Of a stretch of DNA of 64,000 nt, positions 1 to 9,774 are shown one piece after another (position 1 is the first letter of the stretch; each line of letters starts with the position of its first letter). The translations under genes were made by a program, and so were the position numbers. Origin of the DNA: Rhynchopus sp. YZ270_cl-10 (Eukaryota > Euglenozoa > Diplonemea > Diplonemida > Diplonemidae). The stretch spans positions 434,001 to 498,000 of the forward strand of contig OZ037875.1 in NCBI GenBank assembly GCA_964035575.1. The letters are read 5' to 3'. The notes beneath the pieces are model-generated. The model worked only from the letters and a program-made list of their open reading frames with translations, made no database searches and was not told the origin of the DNA.

Positions 1-624
1 CACTGCAGGCGCCACTGCAGACAGCGGCATCAGATCCGTGCGTGCGTGTCTGAACTCCACAAAGATTGCGTTACGCTGGTCGGTGTGCTGCTGCGACCTG
101 CTGTGCGGGATCTTCGCTGCCATGTGGCTCCACTGCAGCGGGTCGATCGGGGTGAAGGGTGCGCAGTCCTCATCCCCACACATCGACGACCCCATGCTTC
201 CCACAGAGAGCACACTCCCAACAGGACGCAGCGGCATCACACCTTCGCTTGCAACACGTGCCAGGTTCGGGCTGGAAAGCGTTCTGAGCGAGCCTGTCGC
301 AGTGCGCTTCAGGTAGCGTCCACTCGACATCGTCTCCAGCATCTTCTTGAACTCCCAGCGTGTGACACGCGTTGCCTGGTACTTTGCCTTCGTGAGTGTG
401 TCAATCCCCTTGACGGTGAGGTACGCCTGCTCCGTCACGTCGTCCAGGTCGAGGTTGTGTGTCTTCCCCTTCAAACACGCGTTCACCGCCTTGGCAACGT
501 CTGCAAGGGAAAGCGTCTCGCTCGACGCCATCTTTGCGAAGATCCCGGCACGCGCCTTCACGTCAGCGCTGCTCGACGACATGGGGAGTGCGCCTGCCAG
601 CACGGAGACGTCGCATGTCTGCAT
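1..624 (-). CDS. Unknown protein, 3' end beyond the left edge
   Basis: The frame is open for 208 codons from an ATG at 624-622 to the window edge with no stop, so only the N-terminal part is visible. The protein opens MQTCDVSVLAGALP. It then has a predicted helical stretch (about residues 15-80, with SLADVAKAV and DLDDVTEQAY) that vaguely recalls a calcium-binding EF-hand pair but lacks a clear DxDxDG loop. After that comes a Ser/Leu-rich linker (SVLSVGSMGSS). The start was chosen as the first ATG after the AT-rich, purine-rich spacer; a second ATG 14 codons in (MSSSSADVK) is an equally good start. I do not recognise the family. Base composition is that of the neighbouring genes, GC-rich at third positions, which supports real coding. 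Confidence 0.7.
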   Translation of the reverse strand, partial: MQTCDVSVLAGALPMSSSSADVKARAGIFAKMASSETLSLADVAKAVNACLKGKTHNLDLDDVTEQAYLTVKGIDTLTKAKYQATRVTRWEFKKMLETMSSGRYLKRTATGSLRTLSSPNLARVASEGVMPLRPVGSVLSVGSMGSSMCGDEDCAPFTPIDPLQWSHMAAKIPHSRSQQHTDQRNAIFVEFRHARTDLMPLSAVAPAV

Positions 625-913
625 TGTTTGCTGGTTGCTGGTTGTCTCTTCTTTTCTTTTCTTTTCTGTTCTTGTCTTTGTCTTAACTTGTTAAGTTGCT
701 TGGGTTTTTGTGTAAATAAAAATGTGTAGAATCTGTACAAATATAGTTTATTGTTTTTTTGAAAGATACAAATCCACAAAAAAAAACTCGAACGGGGGAA
801 CACGCCTTTTACTCTATATCATACAACAGTCTACCACACACCTTGCCACAGTAACCACTGCGCACAATTCCCCCCTTCACCATCCCTTTCTTCCCCTCCT
901 ACCCACATTGCAC
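625..913. other. Spacer between two minus-strand genes
   Basis: About 290 bp, AT-rich, with C-rich patches near 860-905 on the plus strand. It holds the 5' leader of the left-edge gene and the 3' region of the ankyrin gene. I see no repeat or RNA gene in it. Confidence 0.6.
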
Positions 914-2152
914 TCATTCATCCTTCCCCTTCGATGACTGCTGCGCATCAGATGGGGTCGGGGACTGCGCACGGTCAACCGCGCTGCCACTATTCTGCTC
1001 TGCACTGCCTGCTGTGGACTCCAGAGCTGGATCTTTTGCTTTATCGTTTTCTTCTTCTTGCTCACCTTGTGGGGATTTGTCTGATTGGGCTGCATGATGC
1101 GATGTGCTTCTGCAGGAGCGTGGGAGGCCGTTGTTTATGATGGATAGGAGGTGTGGGTGCAGCCGTTTGAGGTATTCAAGCTTAGAAATACCAGCACGCT
1201 TCCAGTCACAGCAAAGCCACTGCTCCAAACACGCCCCGGAGAACCCTTCATGGCCGACCCACCGCTTTGCATCCCATTTACCGTACATCAAATCCGTCTC
1301 CTTTACCCCACAGTACAACAGCCAGGCGCTAACCTCCTCACTGTTAATCGATGCCACCGCTGAATATGGCTTGGGAACCTTAGAATAGAACAACTCCTTT
1401 AACGCGCGCGCCTCAGCCACCTCCTTTGCATTGCGACACCGAAAAAATGTGTTCACAAAAAGCACGTCCCTCGCTGTCGCCGTATCCTTCCCTCCCTTTG
1501 TGATCTGCGCTTCTGTACCTATGTCTGCACCTTTTTCTAACAAAAATGCTACGGCATCATACTGCCCTGCCGCTATTGCGTACATTAAGGGAGTCGCTGC
1601 GTACACAGAGTATCCCTTAGTGAGAGGCCCTGGAGGCACGCTGAGGTGGTACCCCTTCATCGGCAGTGCTGCGTCATAGCATAACCCTTCCATATGAGGC
1701 TTGAGATATGACGGTGTGTTCAGATCTTTTTGTTCGGTGCGTTCGAGGACACCTTCTAGGCCTGCCACGTCTCCTTCCCACGCTGCGTCGCAAAGGGAAA
1801 GCAAAGCAGCACAACGTTCCGCAGCACGTTGCCGGAGTCTAGGAGAGGTGTACCCTCCACGATGTGTACTGCAAGCTCCTAAGGTCGCCAGGGTGTGGTC
1901 TGTACGGTGCGTCTGTGGAGAGGAAGGGGAAGGGGAAGGTTCAGAGTCATCGGCTTTACCCTGTTTTTTCTTGAGGATCGAGCGGATAGGTGTCATCGTG
2001 CTGTACTCCCGCCGTGGGCTCGCGGAGGGGTGCTGGGTCCCGCTTCGCTGTGGTGTTGAGTACTGTGCGTGAGGTGGTGTGACACCAGGTGATGGAACGC
2101 TCATCGGGGAGGCTGCGGGTGCGGGGGGGCCTTCTGGGGTAGATGGTTGCAT
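914..2152 (-). CDS. Ankyrin-repeat protein with SAM-like C-terminal region
   Basis: 412 codons in one exon ending in TGA. Residues 1-100 are a Ser/Pro/Thr-rich disordered tail with a basic IRSILKKKQGK patch. Residues 115-265 carry ankyrin-type helices: TPLMYAIAAGQYDAVAFLL followed by GADIG is a textbook repeat core, and TARDVLF continues it after an insertion. Residues 270-345 (EVSAWLLYCGV, then WKRAGISKLEYLKRLHPHL) resemble a divergent SAM helix bundle, though this is only suggestive. The tail from about 355 is acidic and Ser-rich. Ankyrin and SAM modules mediate protein-protein contacts, so a scaffold role is inferred and no partner is indicated. The spacer upstream (2153-2408) is purine-rich on the plus strand, giving a pyrimidine-rich leader before the start codon. 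Confidence 0.8.
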   Translation of the reverse strand: MQPSTPEGPPAPAASPMSVPSPGVTPPHAQYSTPQRSGTQHPSASPRREYSTMTPIRSILKKKQGKADDSEPSPSPSSPQTHRTDHTLATLGACSTHRGGYTSPRLRQRAAERCAALLSLCDAAWEGDVAGLEGVLERTEQKDLNTPSYLKPHMEGLCYDAALPMKGYHLSVPPGPLTKGYSVYAATPLMYAIAAGQYDAVAFLLEKGADIGTEAQITKGGKDTATARDVLFVNTFFRCRNAKEVAEARALKELFYSKVPKPYSAVASINSEEVSAWLLYCGVKETDLMYGKWDAKRWVGHEGFSGACLEQWLCCDWKRAGISKLEYLKRLHPHLLSIINNGLPRSCRSTSHHAAQSDKSPQGEQEEENDKAKDPALESTAGSAEQNSGSAVDRAQSPTPSDAQQSSKGKDE

Positions 2153-2637
2153 TGTGGAGGTGGGGAAGAAATAATGGAGGGGATTGAAAACAAAAAGGGA
2201 AAACAGCAGAATGTGTGTAAAAAAAAGGGGGTCTGTATAAAGAGTGGGTTAGTGGGGGGTTTGGTGTGGGGAGGAGGGGAAGAGGGGAGGGGAAAAAATT
2301 GATTGTACGTTCTTATAATTTCTGAATGTTTTCTACACACACATCCCCATAGTCCCAGCAGAGGTTTGCTTTTTGTTGTTTGTTTGCTTTTTTTTTTTTT
2401 TCGATTCGTTCGTGCCAGGGCGCGCGCTAAATCCACACCCTCACACCCGGTTTTTTCGAGGGTTTTTCGCGGTACAAAATTTTTTTGATTACACGATTTC
2501 CTTAAGAAAATCAGAGAATCCCATCTTGTACAGTAAGGGTACTTCAGATAGTTTCTGGACACACATGTGACCCCACCGTGGAGAGCAATCGGCTCGCGCA
2601 ATCAAAAGAAAGCAGAGAAAAGGGGAAAGAAAAAAGA

Positions 2638-3080
2638 AACAAGTAATTGCTATCGGAAAAAAAACGGGGTGTGATGTGGAACTCCATCCTGTAGAAATAA
2701 TCTACAACACGCCCAGCATTCTGCTCTTCTGCAGGTATTCTAACGCTCTTCGTACGCTGCCAGACCCACTGGGACGCCAGCATCTGAAACGTTCAAGAAG
2801 GGGGGCTGTCCTCTTCTTCCAGCACCATCTGCTCGATAGCGTTGTTGGACGCCCGCTCGGCAGGCTCGGCGTGTTCCAGCTCGTTTTTGTCCACAGGCTC
2901 CCCACATTGTCGTCGTCGTTGGAGCAGTGCCGAAGGAACACAGAATGCACAGACTACAACACATCGATCACACCAGGCGCATCAGCACCTCCAGCAAATC
3001 GCCAGGATGCTACGGTGGTTTCGAAAATCGCGCAGAGTTTTCCACAGCACACCCCGCTTTTTTCTTAGCAATTACTTGTC
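2638..3080. mobile_element. Nested 440-bp inverted-repeat element
   Basis: Imperfect inverted repeats of roughly 35-43 bp bound this segment. The left arm starts AAGTAATTGCTA at 2641, and the right arm ends TAGCAATTACTT near 3077. Its left boundary coincides with the point where the big TIR element diverges from its short relative, so this is the first part of the cargo. It is non-autonomous. It contains a GC-rich coding-like stretch, listed separately. Confidence 0.6.
2793..2953 (-). CDS. Coding-like exon fragment inside the 440-bp element
   Basis: Following a TTGTAG acceptor-like site, a frame of about 53 codons reads through an acidic helix-like segment (DKNELEHAEPAERASNNAIE) to a TGA. 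Composition and codon choice resemble the host exons rather than the AT-rich spacers. No start codon and no partner exon were found. It may be a captured host exon or a remnant of the element's own gene. The function is unknown. Confidence 0.25.
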
Positions 3081-3168
3081 CTTGTTGTTATTGTTGTTTT
3101 CAACCACCTTCCTTCAACCCTTGTAGGATCAGTTGTTATTTTTTTCGCGAAAACATGAAATTACACAT

Positions 3169-3427
3169 TTCAAGAGAACAAATTAAAAAGGGTCCTTATT
3201 TGCATTTTTGGGCTCCGCCCGTGCAGTGGTGGGGTCAATCTCGAAAATTGGACAATTTTTTGACCACTTAAATTTTGAGAAATATGAGTCCGGTTGCTTA
3301 TACGTGGGGCCCATTTTCGGCTAAAATTTTCCTCAAAATCTGGTTTTGTAAAATTGACCCTTTACTCCCCCCCCACATCGATTTCAATACTATACCTTAC
3401 TTCACCTACGGTTGCCCTTACAGGGGG
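3169..3427 (+). repeat. Left copy of the 260-bp satellite
   Basis: One unit of the satellite that also forms the array at 9766-10867. It is cut at 3427 by the retroelement. The last 35 bases (3393-3427) are repeated exactly on the far side of the retroelement (9766-9800). Confidence 0.9.
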
Positions 3428-6400
3428 TTTGAAAGTTTGTTTTGTTTTGTTTTGTTTTTGCTTTTGCTACTTTATTTTGTACTTTTTTGCTTATTTGTTT
3501 GTTTACTTTTGCAGCATGACCAAGGGTCGTTAAGACAAGGTACGTTACTTTTTGAGATGACGATTTAATCCATGCCTTGTGCTGTCTGTAAATGTTTGTG
3601 TGTTTTGCAGGTTTCGGCCGCTAATCCTCTGACCTGCGAAAAACTAAGAACCTCACGCGGCCAGGGTCCGAAGACCCTCCTCAGTCATCAGAGAGGAAGA
3701 GGTTCATATTAGTTCTTTTCATGCTTTCAAAAAAAAAAAAAGGAGAAAAAAAGAAAAAAGGAAAAATGGAGCAACCGCCATTATCCATAAAGTTTTGTAG
3801 GGTACACACAATAAAATAAAAAGAGAAGAGGAGATATTTGATTGTCAGGTGATCGTCGCCCGCCTCACCTAGGGCCCTTTGTTCGTACTCTGTTGAGACG
3901 AATGAAAGGTTATATTGCATCAGACCAAAGTTTGCAGTGCCTTTTGTGGTTTTTTAAGGAAGAAGGGGTAAAGGCCTGTCCTTTTTTAGTTGTTCCTTTG
4001 CCACAGAGTGAGCACGTTAATCGTGTCAGGTCAGTTTCACAGGAGTCCAGTGAAGGCTCGGAATCAGATTGTGATTCGGAGTCCTCGAAAATGGCTTCGT
4101 CTCCGGATGCTTCCGAAACTTCAGGAGACTTCATCATCTCCCGCCATCCCTTACACCGTCGTTGATGCTTCTTTAAGAGTTCCTCCGTGAATATTGTGTC
4201 ATCCCCAATTGTGGAGTATCTTTCACATCCCTGACACATTATTGGACCAGTTTTCTCCGGTATCTTGTTTGGTGTAGGCCTTGTTTCGGCCTGGATTTTT
4301 TGCTTGGTCCTTTGCTCCTCAGTGGCCTCTTGTTTTTTAGCCTTTTTGAGGAGATGTCCAGGTGAAGCCCGTACGGAGTCGTGTTCCTTCCTTTTATTTT
4401 TTTTGCGTGCAAGTTTTGTGTATGGATTCTGCGACTCATAAGCTTCTTCGGGTTCCTGTAAGGCTGTACCCTTCGTTGGAGACTCCTGTGTCGTTTGAGG
4501 GCTTTTAGAGAGGTCAGAGGGCTTCTCAGCGTCCACTCTACGTGATTTGAAGAGGTCAGAGCTTTTGCTCGGAGTTTCCGTTGCCCTGGTTTTCCTTTTC
4601 GTTCCTTTTTGGTCTGCCTTGTTAGTACCCTTTTGGTTCTGTTCGACTAAAGCCGTATGTTTCCGCTGGGGTGTTTTTGCCTTTGTGCCCTTCGGTGGGA
4701 CATGCGTCCATTTGTTCTCTCTAGTTTTGCGCTTTCTTCCACCTTCGGGGGATGCTATTTCGTCCCATCGATATGCTTTTTTCTTAATAGTTTCATTTTT
4801 ACATGTGAAAAAAACGTCGGTGGTCCTTGCTTGTCTCTCCTCAGGAGGCACCGTTGGAGGTGGCGGTGGTGGAGGAGGACGCGGTGCATAGACCCTCGTT
4901 GGAGGTGCTTCGTCTTCCATTGTGCCGCTTTGTTGCATCCTAGGTGTATGTGCCGTTGTTGGCGGAGGAGGACGTGTTGCATAACCCTTTGTTGGAGGGG
5001 CTTCGTCTTCCATTGTGCCGTTTGGCTGCACCCTGGGCGTTTGTGCCTTTGTTGGGGGAGGCATGGGTGGTGGAGGCATTGTCTCTGTTGTACTCCATGC
5101 TTCCTGTTGCACCGGTTGCTTTGTAGGCGTGAAAGACGTTGATGTGCCATATTGGGGCAGTTCAGGGTTCCCTGTTCTCATTGGGGTAGGTGCCCCTGGT
5201 CTCTGTTCATTGTATGGCGACGTAAAGAGGTTCATGTTGATATCCGGGGTAGCAACATGTCTTTCGGTCATTGGCGTTGCGGGTGGTCTTGTTTGTCTCA
5301 TAGGGGTTTGTTTCTCCCTGAGAGTACTTTTTGTCCACACATTTTCATCCAAGTCCATGCTTTTTCCTTTTGTGGAAGGAGTGGCGTTTTGTTGTCCGCA
5401 TCCAAAGGCAACTGACGGGGGGGCACCCCTCTGTTTCGCAACCGGTGTAACAGAAGGGGGAGGTGCCTGTTTGACCGGAGACGCACAGTAAGTTACCACT
5501 TTAGGTGCTGCCTGTTGTTTATGGGTTACTGTGGATGGTGGCTTCGCTATGAACGTTTTGGTCTCTTGTGCGCTTGGAATGGGGTCTGTTGGACCTCGTG
5601 GTTCCTTTTCGCTACCGTATGGGGTATTGGGTACACTGTTTGGCGTCGGAGGGTGCGTTCCATTGATCTTGGGTTTCTCTCTCCTAAACACCAGTAAGTA
5701 CCCTTCTTTTTGTAGAAGCTCTGTCGTGCAACGCTCATTGATTGCATACTGGTATTGGTCATCCAACAGCGTGTTGAATCCTGTAGGACCGCGGAAGCGT
5801 ATACACCTATAATGACCAGTTGTTGCCGACGGACCTTGGTGGATTCCCGCAGTTTCGAGGAAATATGTGTGACCGTTTAAGATTACGCTGCGAGGGATAT
5901 GACATTTAAGCGTTTTCTTAATGGCCTTATTATCTTGGGTGTAGGAGTATTTTTTAAGGGCCACAATGATATTGAGAGGGATCCGCGTGACGACCTTTTC
6001 TCGGCATCTTCTCCGGTCACAATAAGGGTTCACGCAGTCTCTTTGGAACATCTTTGTATTTTCTATTTCGGAATTCATGAGACTCTCAAAGCTGTACCTT
6101 GGCTGATCTGGAATAGAGACATTGATCATATTTTCCTTTGTGATCGTGCTTGAGGAGCGTCCGCATTCACATGTAAACGTACGAAGGTATTCTACCTGGT
6201 CCCACAGGGATTTTTTGTCCTTCTTGAATTCTGACCATGTGTCCCATGTTTCGCTCAGGTTATCCAGCAGTTGTACCGTGGCTTCATGAAGGTCCTCTAC
6301 GGTTCCTTTATTGAACTGAAGCAATTTTCTAATCCCATCAGCGTGTTCCGCCTCCTTACCCATCGCCATAAAGGCTTGTAGTAGGTGTATGCTTGAAGAA

Positions 6401-9400
6401 CATGTATCACCTTCAGGGGTTGGCAAGTGTCGCAGGTGGCTTAGATATGTTGGCAGCAGCATCTGTATCATTGTATTGATATAACATAGGTTCTTCGTGC
6501 CATCATTGTCAAGTCTTGGGTGGGCTTGTTTTGATCTTGGCACAGAACTTTGTATGCTCAGGGTGCTTATCCATTCACGGATGTACGTCATAGGGTCAGG
6601 CCCGGGAGTTGGGTCAGGTATGGGAACCGCGTGATCTTTGTTTGTTGTGTCATCGTTGTTGGGGACACGGTTTGTTTTTGTTGTCCGTGTCGTAGGGAAG
6701 GGGTTAGATCGCGTTTGTTCTTTCGATAGCGGAGGGAAATCAGTGGTTGACTTAACATCCGGTCGTCTATTATCGTTACCTTTTTTGAAAGCTTGGGGTG
6801 TATGATAGCCTGGTCCTAGTCCAGCTTTTCTTGCTGTTACGTTCAGTGGTGCCTTGCCCGAGGTGTTTTTTGTTTGTTTTTTATTTACGTTATTTAGGAA
6901 CGGCATTGGACAGTAGTCCTCATCCCCCTGCGTTGAGTATTGTTGGTCCTCTGTTTCCTTCGTCTCTTGTTGTGACGCTGGAACTCCCTGAGGTGACTCA
7001 AGTGGGCGACTGCTTTCGGGATGCATGGGGCTTTTTTCCAGATCCAGGTCCATGTCATCCCGTTCCTCATTACTTTTCGTAGTTCTTGTAGGAGATGGGG
7101 ATAAGGACGGCATTGCAGGAAGGGGTTCCGATTCTTTTGCTGCGTCCTTGGCTGTTGATTTTTTAGGTGGTACAGGCACTTTGCCACCGATATGTTCTTG
7201 TTCTGGCCACATTGGCTTTTCTGCTTTGTACCGATTGACGACAACAGTAAATAATTTCATACAGTCGCTTAACTCTTTTGGGAAGTTAGAGTACAGTCTT
7301 TTGATCACATTCTTCCATGTGGGTGTCAAGAAGCCAGGGTCATGACCTCTGCTAAAGAGGTGATACAGGACGCGTTGGCATTCCATCTTAAAATCTGGAA
7401 GATTATTACAGATGGTGTTGGCACGCAGAACTGCACCAGTAAGAACTCCCCGTATTTGTTTGCGTGGGGCAGTGCTGTATACTGATGTATACTTTAAGGG
7501 TGAGAAATCCACCCAGTCAAGCTCCTTATTATAGACGCTTAACCGCACCCTTGGCTTCACAGAGTCAAGATATCTCTGTATACGGATCATCATTCCCAGG
7601 AACGTAACCTTATCCTCTTCGTGAGAGGTTTCAAGGTATTCCATCCCGTATAGCTCTGCCGGTGGCGGTTGCGTGCCCCACATGAGCATGTCGTCGATGA
7701 ATCTCGATGTGGTGGAGAGCTTTCTCTGTTCCTCTATGTTGAGGCTAGACACATAGTTGTATTCTATGTTGTAGCAGAAGAGGTTTGCAATATCAGGGCT
7801 TGCATTACCCCCTGTCGGGAGACCTTTTTGTTGCTTCCGAATACACTCGCCGTTTTTCACGTACGAGTTTTTTACTACGAAGCTAACAAGATTGATGACT
7901 TCCTTTAGGTTGTAGGTTTTGAGACCGAACTTTGGTTCCTCTTCTGAACTCCAATCAAAGGTTTTCTTTCTAGCCCTGTTGCTTGATGGACGTTGAAGCC
8001 TTTTGTTGTCCATATATTCAAAAGCCCTGGTGATCGCTTGACTTAGCTGTTGTATGGCGTGGTCCTGAGGGATCGTTCCATACATCGCACTAAAGTCAAA
8101 AGTTTTAGGCGTTAGTTTCGCAAGTTCATTTTCATGTTGCTTGATGACTGCAGCAACATCGTCGATAGACTCAACAATGAAAAATTTTCTTACGCCTGTT
8201 TTTGCTTCTTCCGCTCGATCTTGATTTTTAAGGGCACTCATCACTGTTTTGAGTATCCCCGAAGCTTCCTGGTGCATAGATGACATGCAGTTTTGTGGAG
8301 AGGACCGTTTGTTGGTGTCCTTTGCCTCGTTAGGATCGTCTGAGGGTTTCTTGTTGAGGTGCGTACTGGTTCCAGCTATCCAGCGTAGCTTTCGAACCCC
8401 CTTTCCTTTATGTCTTTTCATTATTCCATAAAGGTATGGGATAGCGTGCCCTTCTTTCAGTTTGAGGTTTCGGTTAATCCCATTCAAGGCGTCAACGAGG
8501 GTTGTTTGATCCCCTTCCCAGGGGACGAACGTGTTGTTCACACTGAGCTCCTGTTGCAAAAGGCTCAGGTAATAGGGGCGACAAATAGCACCAAAGTTAT
8601 GTTTGGCTTTGTCAACTCCCCCAATAACCACGTCTTCATGGAGGCTACGTAGTTCCTTCATGCTGACCCGTTCGCTTTCCATGGTATTGGGCAGTTTGGA
8701 GAACTTTTCCTGGATCTTTTGTTGTAATGTTTTAGCGAATTCTGATCCGACCCATCCCATTTTGTTGATGTACTCGTTGACTCCCGTTTCGATCGCGTCA
8801 CGGGTTTCTGTCTTGTCCATGTGTAATCTATACTTAGAGCCTCTTTTGAAGAGGGCTCTGAGTTTATCGGATATAGATTCCAGTTCATCTGCTATGTCAT
8901 ACAGATGTTCTCCTTTTTTAGAGGCTGGTATATATCGTTGGCACGGACAGTCCTGTGCGTTAGGAAGAGGGACACACTCCGCTTTCATACTGACTTTTGT
9001 GATGTTTTGTATGATACAAGCTAGTGGGGCCGTTTGTCGTATGGACACTCTGGTTCGTTCCCATTCCGCCAGATCGGGGCAGATCTTCCTTAGGTGTGTG
9101 TCATGTTTCAGACTACCTAGGTTGAGTTCGTCTATGCAGTGATGTGTAAATAGGATTTTCAGCCAGTTGCAACCTTTGCTGTTTGACTTCTTTTTATCTG
9201 GGAGTAAAGTAAGAAGTCGCTCTTGGAGCTTTTGTTCCAACTCCACCACGCAGTTAGGGAGGCACGCCCTGAGGATGTACCTTCTCATCCAGGATAGGCA
9301 TCTTTTTGTAAATGACCTAGTCCAGGTTGAGAAGTCGTAAGTGGGCAGTACTCCTGCGGGAAGGTTTAAGAGACCATGTAATTTTGATCTGATACTCTCA

Positions 9401-9765
9401 TTGTTCCCTTTTGTCGTGAGTACTGTCACTTTATCGTCCCGTGCGTCTCCTGTCCTGCTGTCGATAAATTCGACCCAGGACTTTGTTGCGTTGGCAGGTA
9501 GTGATCTTTTTCTTCCTTTGAGTCGTTTCGACTTTATTTTTTTGTTTTGTTGGCCTTTGTTTTTTGTTTTTGTGTCCTCGTTGTAGGCAATGAATGGCTC
9601 TGAAGAGTTCATGGAAGGGCGGAAGTGCTCTATCCAGAAGCTTTCGATATGTGCTGCCGCCCTTTGGAATTCACTGTCCCCGTTCCATAGTTTGGGGTTT
9701 ACCGCTTCCAGACATACTATATACAAAGGGTGACCTTCTTTGTATATGTGCTTGTTCAGCTTTGT
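3428..9765 (-). mobile_element. Penelope-like retroelement, 5'-truncated
   Basis: The 6.3-kb insertion sits between two exact 35-bp direct repeats (3393-3427 and 9766-9800) within satellite sequence. These are either a long target duplication or a consequence of inserting into a tandem array. On the minus strand it reads from the remnant of an N-terminal GIY-YIG nuclease through a long ORF to a short CAAAA-rich tail at 3428-3460. Loss of the 5' end at the right junction is typical of target-primed reverse transcription. An N-terminal GIY-YIG placement is known for the permuted Chlamys/Naiad branch of Penelope-like elements, so I place it there provisionally. Confidence 0.7.
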
Positions 9766-9774
9766 TACCTTACT
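3910..9774 (-). CDS. Reverse transcriptase - ubiquitin protease - zinc finger fusion
   Basis: About 1,950 open codons with no internal stop. The frame runs past the first listed start (a TTG at 9726) to a TGA at 9777, so the true N terminus is missing. Residues here are counted from 9726. The N-terminal 45 residues (ESFWIEHFRPSMN) look like the C-terminal half of a GIY-YIG nuclease. Residues 430-730 are a Penelope/telomerase-type RT: YLYGIMKRHKG, FDFSAMYGTIP, GLPTGGNASPDIAN and the catalytic FIDDML, then FLGMMI. After a Pro/Ser/Lys-rich linker, residues 1068-1345 form a ubiquitin-specific protease with Cys box KNLCYINTMIQML (Cys 1081), a CECG...NPYC zinc-binding pair and His box TGHYRCIRF. 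All key residues are present. A long disordered tail ends in two C2H2-like fingers (CQGC...HQRRC and CSLCGKG...HKRHC). RT copies the element; the USP could remove ubiquitin from its products (inference). Confidence 0.8.
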   Translation of the reverse strand, partial: SKVTKLNKHIYKEGHPLYIVCLEAVNPKLWNGDSEFQRAAAHIESFWIEHFRPSMNSSEPFIAYNEDTKTKNKGQQNKKIKSKRLKGRKRSLPANATKSWVEFIDSRTGDARDDKVTVLTTKGNNESIRSKLHGLLNLPAGVLPTYDFSTWTRSFTKRCLSWMRRYILRACLPNCVVELEQKLQERLLTLLPDKKKSNSKGCNWLKILFTHHCIDELNLGSLKHDTHLRKICPDLAEWERTRVSIRQTAPLACIIQNITKVSMKAECVPLPNAQDCPCQRYIPASKKGEHLYDIADELESISDKLRALFKRGSKYRLHMDKTETRDAIETGVNEYINKMGWVGSEFAKTLQQKIQEKFSKLPNTMESERVSMKELRSLHEDVVIGGVDKAKHNFGAICRPYYLSLLQQELSVNNTFVPWEGDQTTLVDALNGINRNLKLKEGHAIPYLYGIMKRHKGKGVRKLRWIAGTSTHLNKKPSDDPNEAKDTNKRSSPQNCMSSMHQEASGILKTVMSALKNQDRAEEAKTGVRKFFIVESIDDVAAVIKQHENELAKLTPKTFDFSAMYGTIPQDHAIQQLSQAITRAFEYMDNKRLQRPSSNRARKKTFDWSSEEEPKFGLKTYNLKEVINLVSFVVKNSYVKNGECIRKQQKGLPTGGNASPDIANLFCYNIEYNYVSSLNIEEQRKLSTTSRFIDDMLMWGTQPPPAELYGMEYLETSHEEDKVTFLGMMIRIQRYLDSVKPRVRLSVYNKELDWVDFSPLKYTSVYSTAPRKQIRGVLTGAVLRANTICNNLPDFKMECQRVLYHLFSRGHDPGFLTPTWKNVIKRLYSNFPKELSDCMKLFTVVVNRYKAEKPMWPEQEHIGGKVPVPPKKSTAKDAAKESEPLPAMPSLSPSPTRTTKSNEERDDMDLDLEKSPMHPESSRPLESPQGVPASQQETKETEDQQYSTQGDEDYCPMPFLNNVNKKQTKNTSGKAPLNVTARKAGLGPGYHTPQAFKKGNDNRRPDVKSTTDFPPLSKEQTRSNPFPTTRTTKTNRVPNNDDTTNKDHAVPIPDPTPGPDPMTYIREWISTLSIQSSVPRSKQAHPRLDNDGTKNLCYINTMIQMLLPTYLSHLRHLPTPEGDTCSSSIHLLQAFMAMGKEAEHADGIRKLLQFNKGTVEDLHEATVQLLDNLSETWDTWSEFKKDKKSLWDQVEYLRTFTCECGRSSSTITKENMINVSIPDQPRYSFESLMNSEIENTKMFQRDCVNPYCDRRRCREKVVTRIPLNIIVALKKYSYTQDNKAIKKTLKCHIPRSVILNGHTYFLETAGIHQGPSATTGHYRCIRFRGPTGFNTLLDDQYQYAINERCTTELLQKEGYLLVFRREKPKINGTHPPTPNSVPNTPYGSEKEPRGPTDPIPSAQETKTFIAKPPSTVTHKQQAAPKVVTYCASPVKQAPPPSVTPVAKQRGAPPSVAFGCGQQNATPSTKGKSMDLDENVWTKSTLREKQTPMRQTRPPATPMTERHVATPDINMNLFTSPYNEQRPGAPTPMRTGNPELPQYGTSTSFTPTKQPVQQEAWSTTETMPPPPMPPPTKAQTPRVQPNGTMEDEAPPTKGYATRPPPPTTAHTPRMQQSGTMEDEAPPTRVYAPRPPPPPPPPTVPPEERQARTTDVFFTCKNETIKKKAYRWDEIASPEGGRKRKTRENKWTHVPPKGTKAKTPQRKHTALVEQNQKGTNKADQKGTKRKTRATETPSKSSDLFKSRRVDAEKPSDLSKSPQTTQESPTKGTALQEPEEAYESQNPYTKLARKKNKRKEHDSVRASPGHLLKKAKKQEATEEQRTKQKIQAETRPTPNKIPEKTGPIMCQGCERYSTIGDDTIFTEELLKKHQRRCKGWREMMKSPEVSEASGDEAIFEDSESQSDSEPSLDSCETDLTRLTCSLCGKGTTKKGQAFTPSSLKNHKRHCKLWSDAI

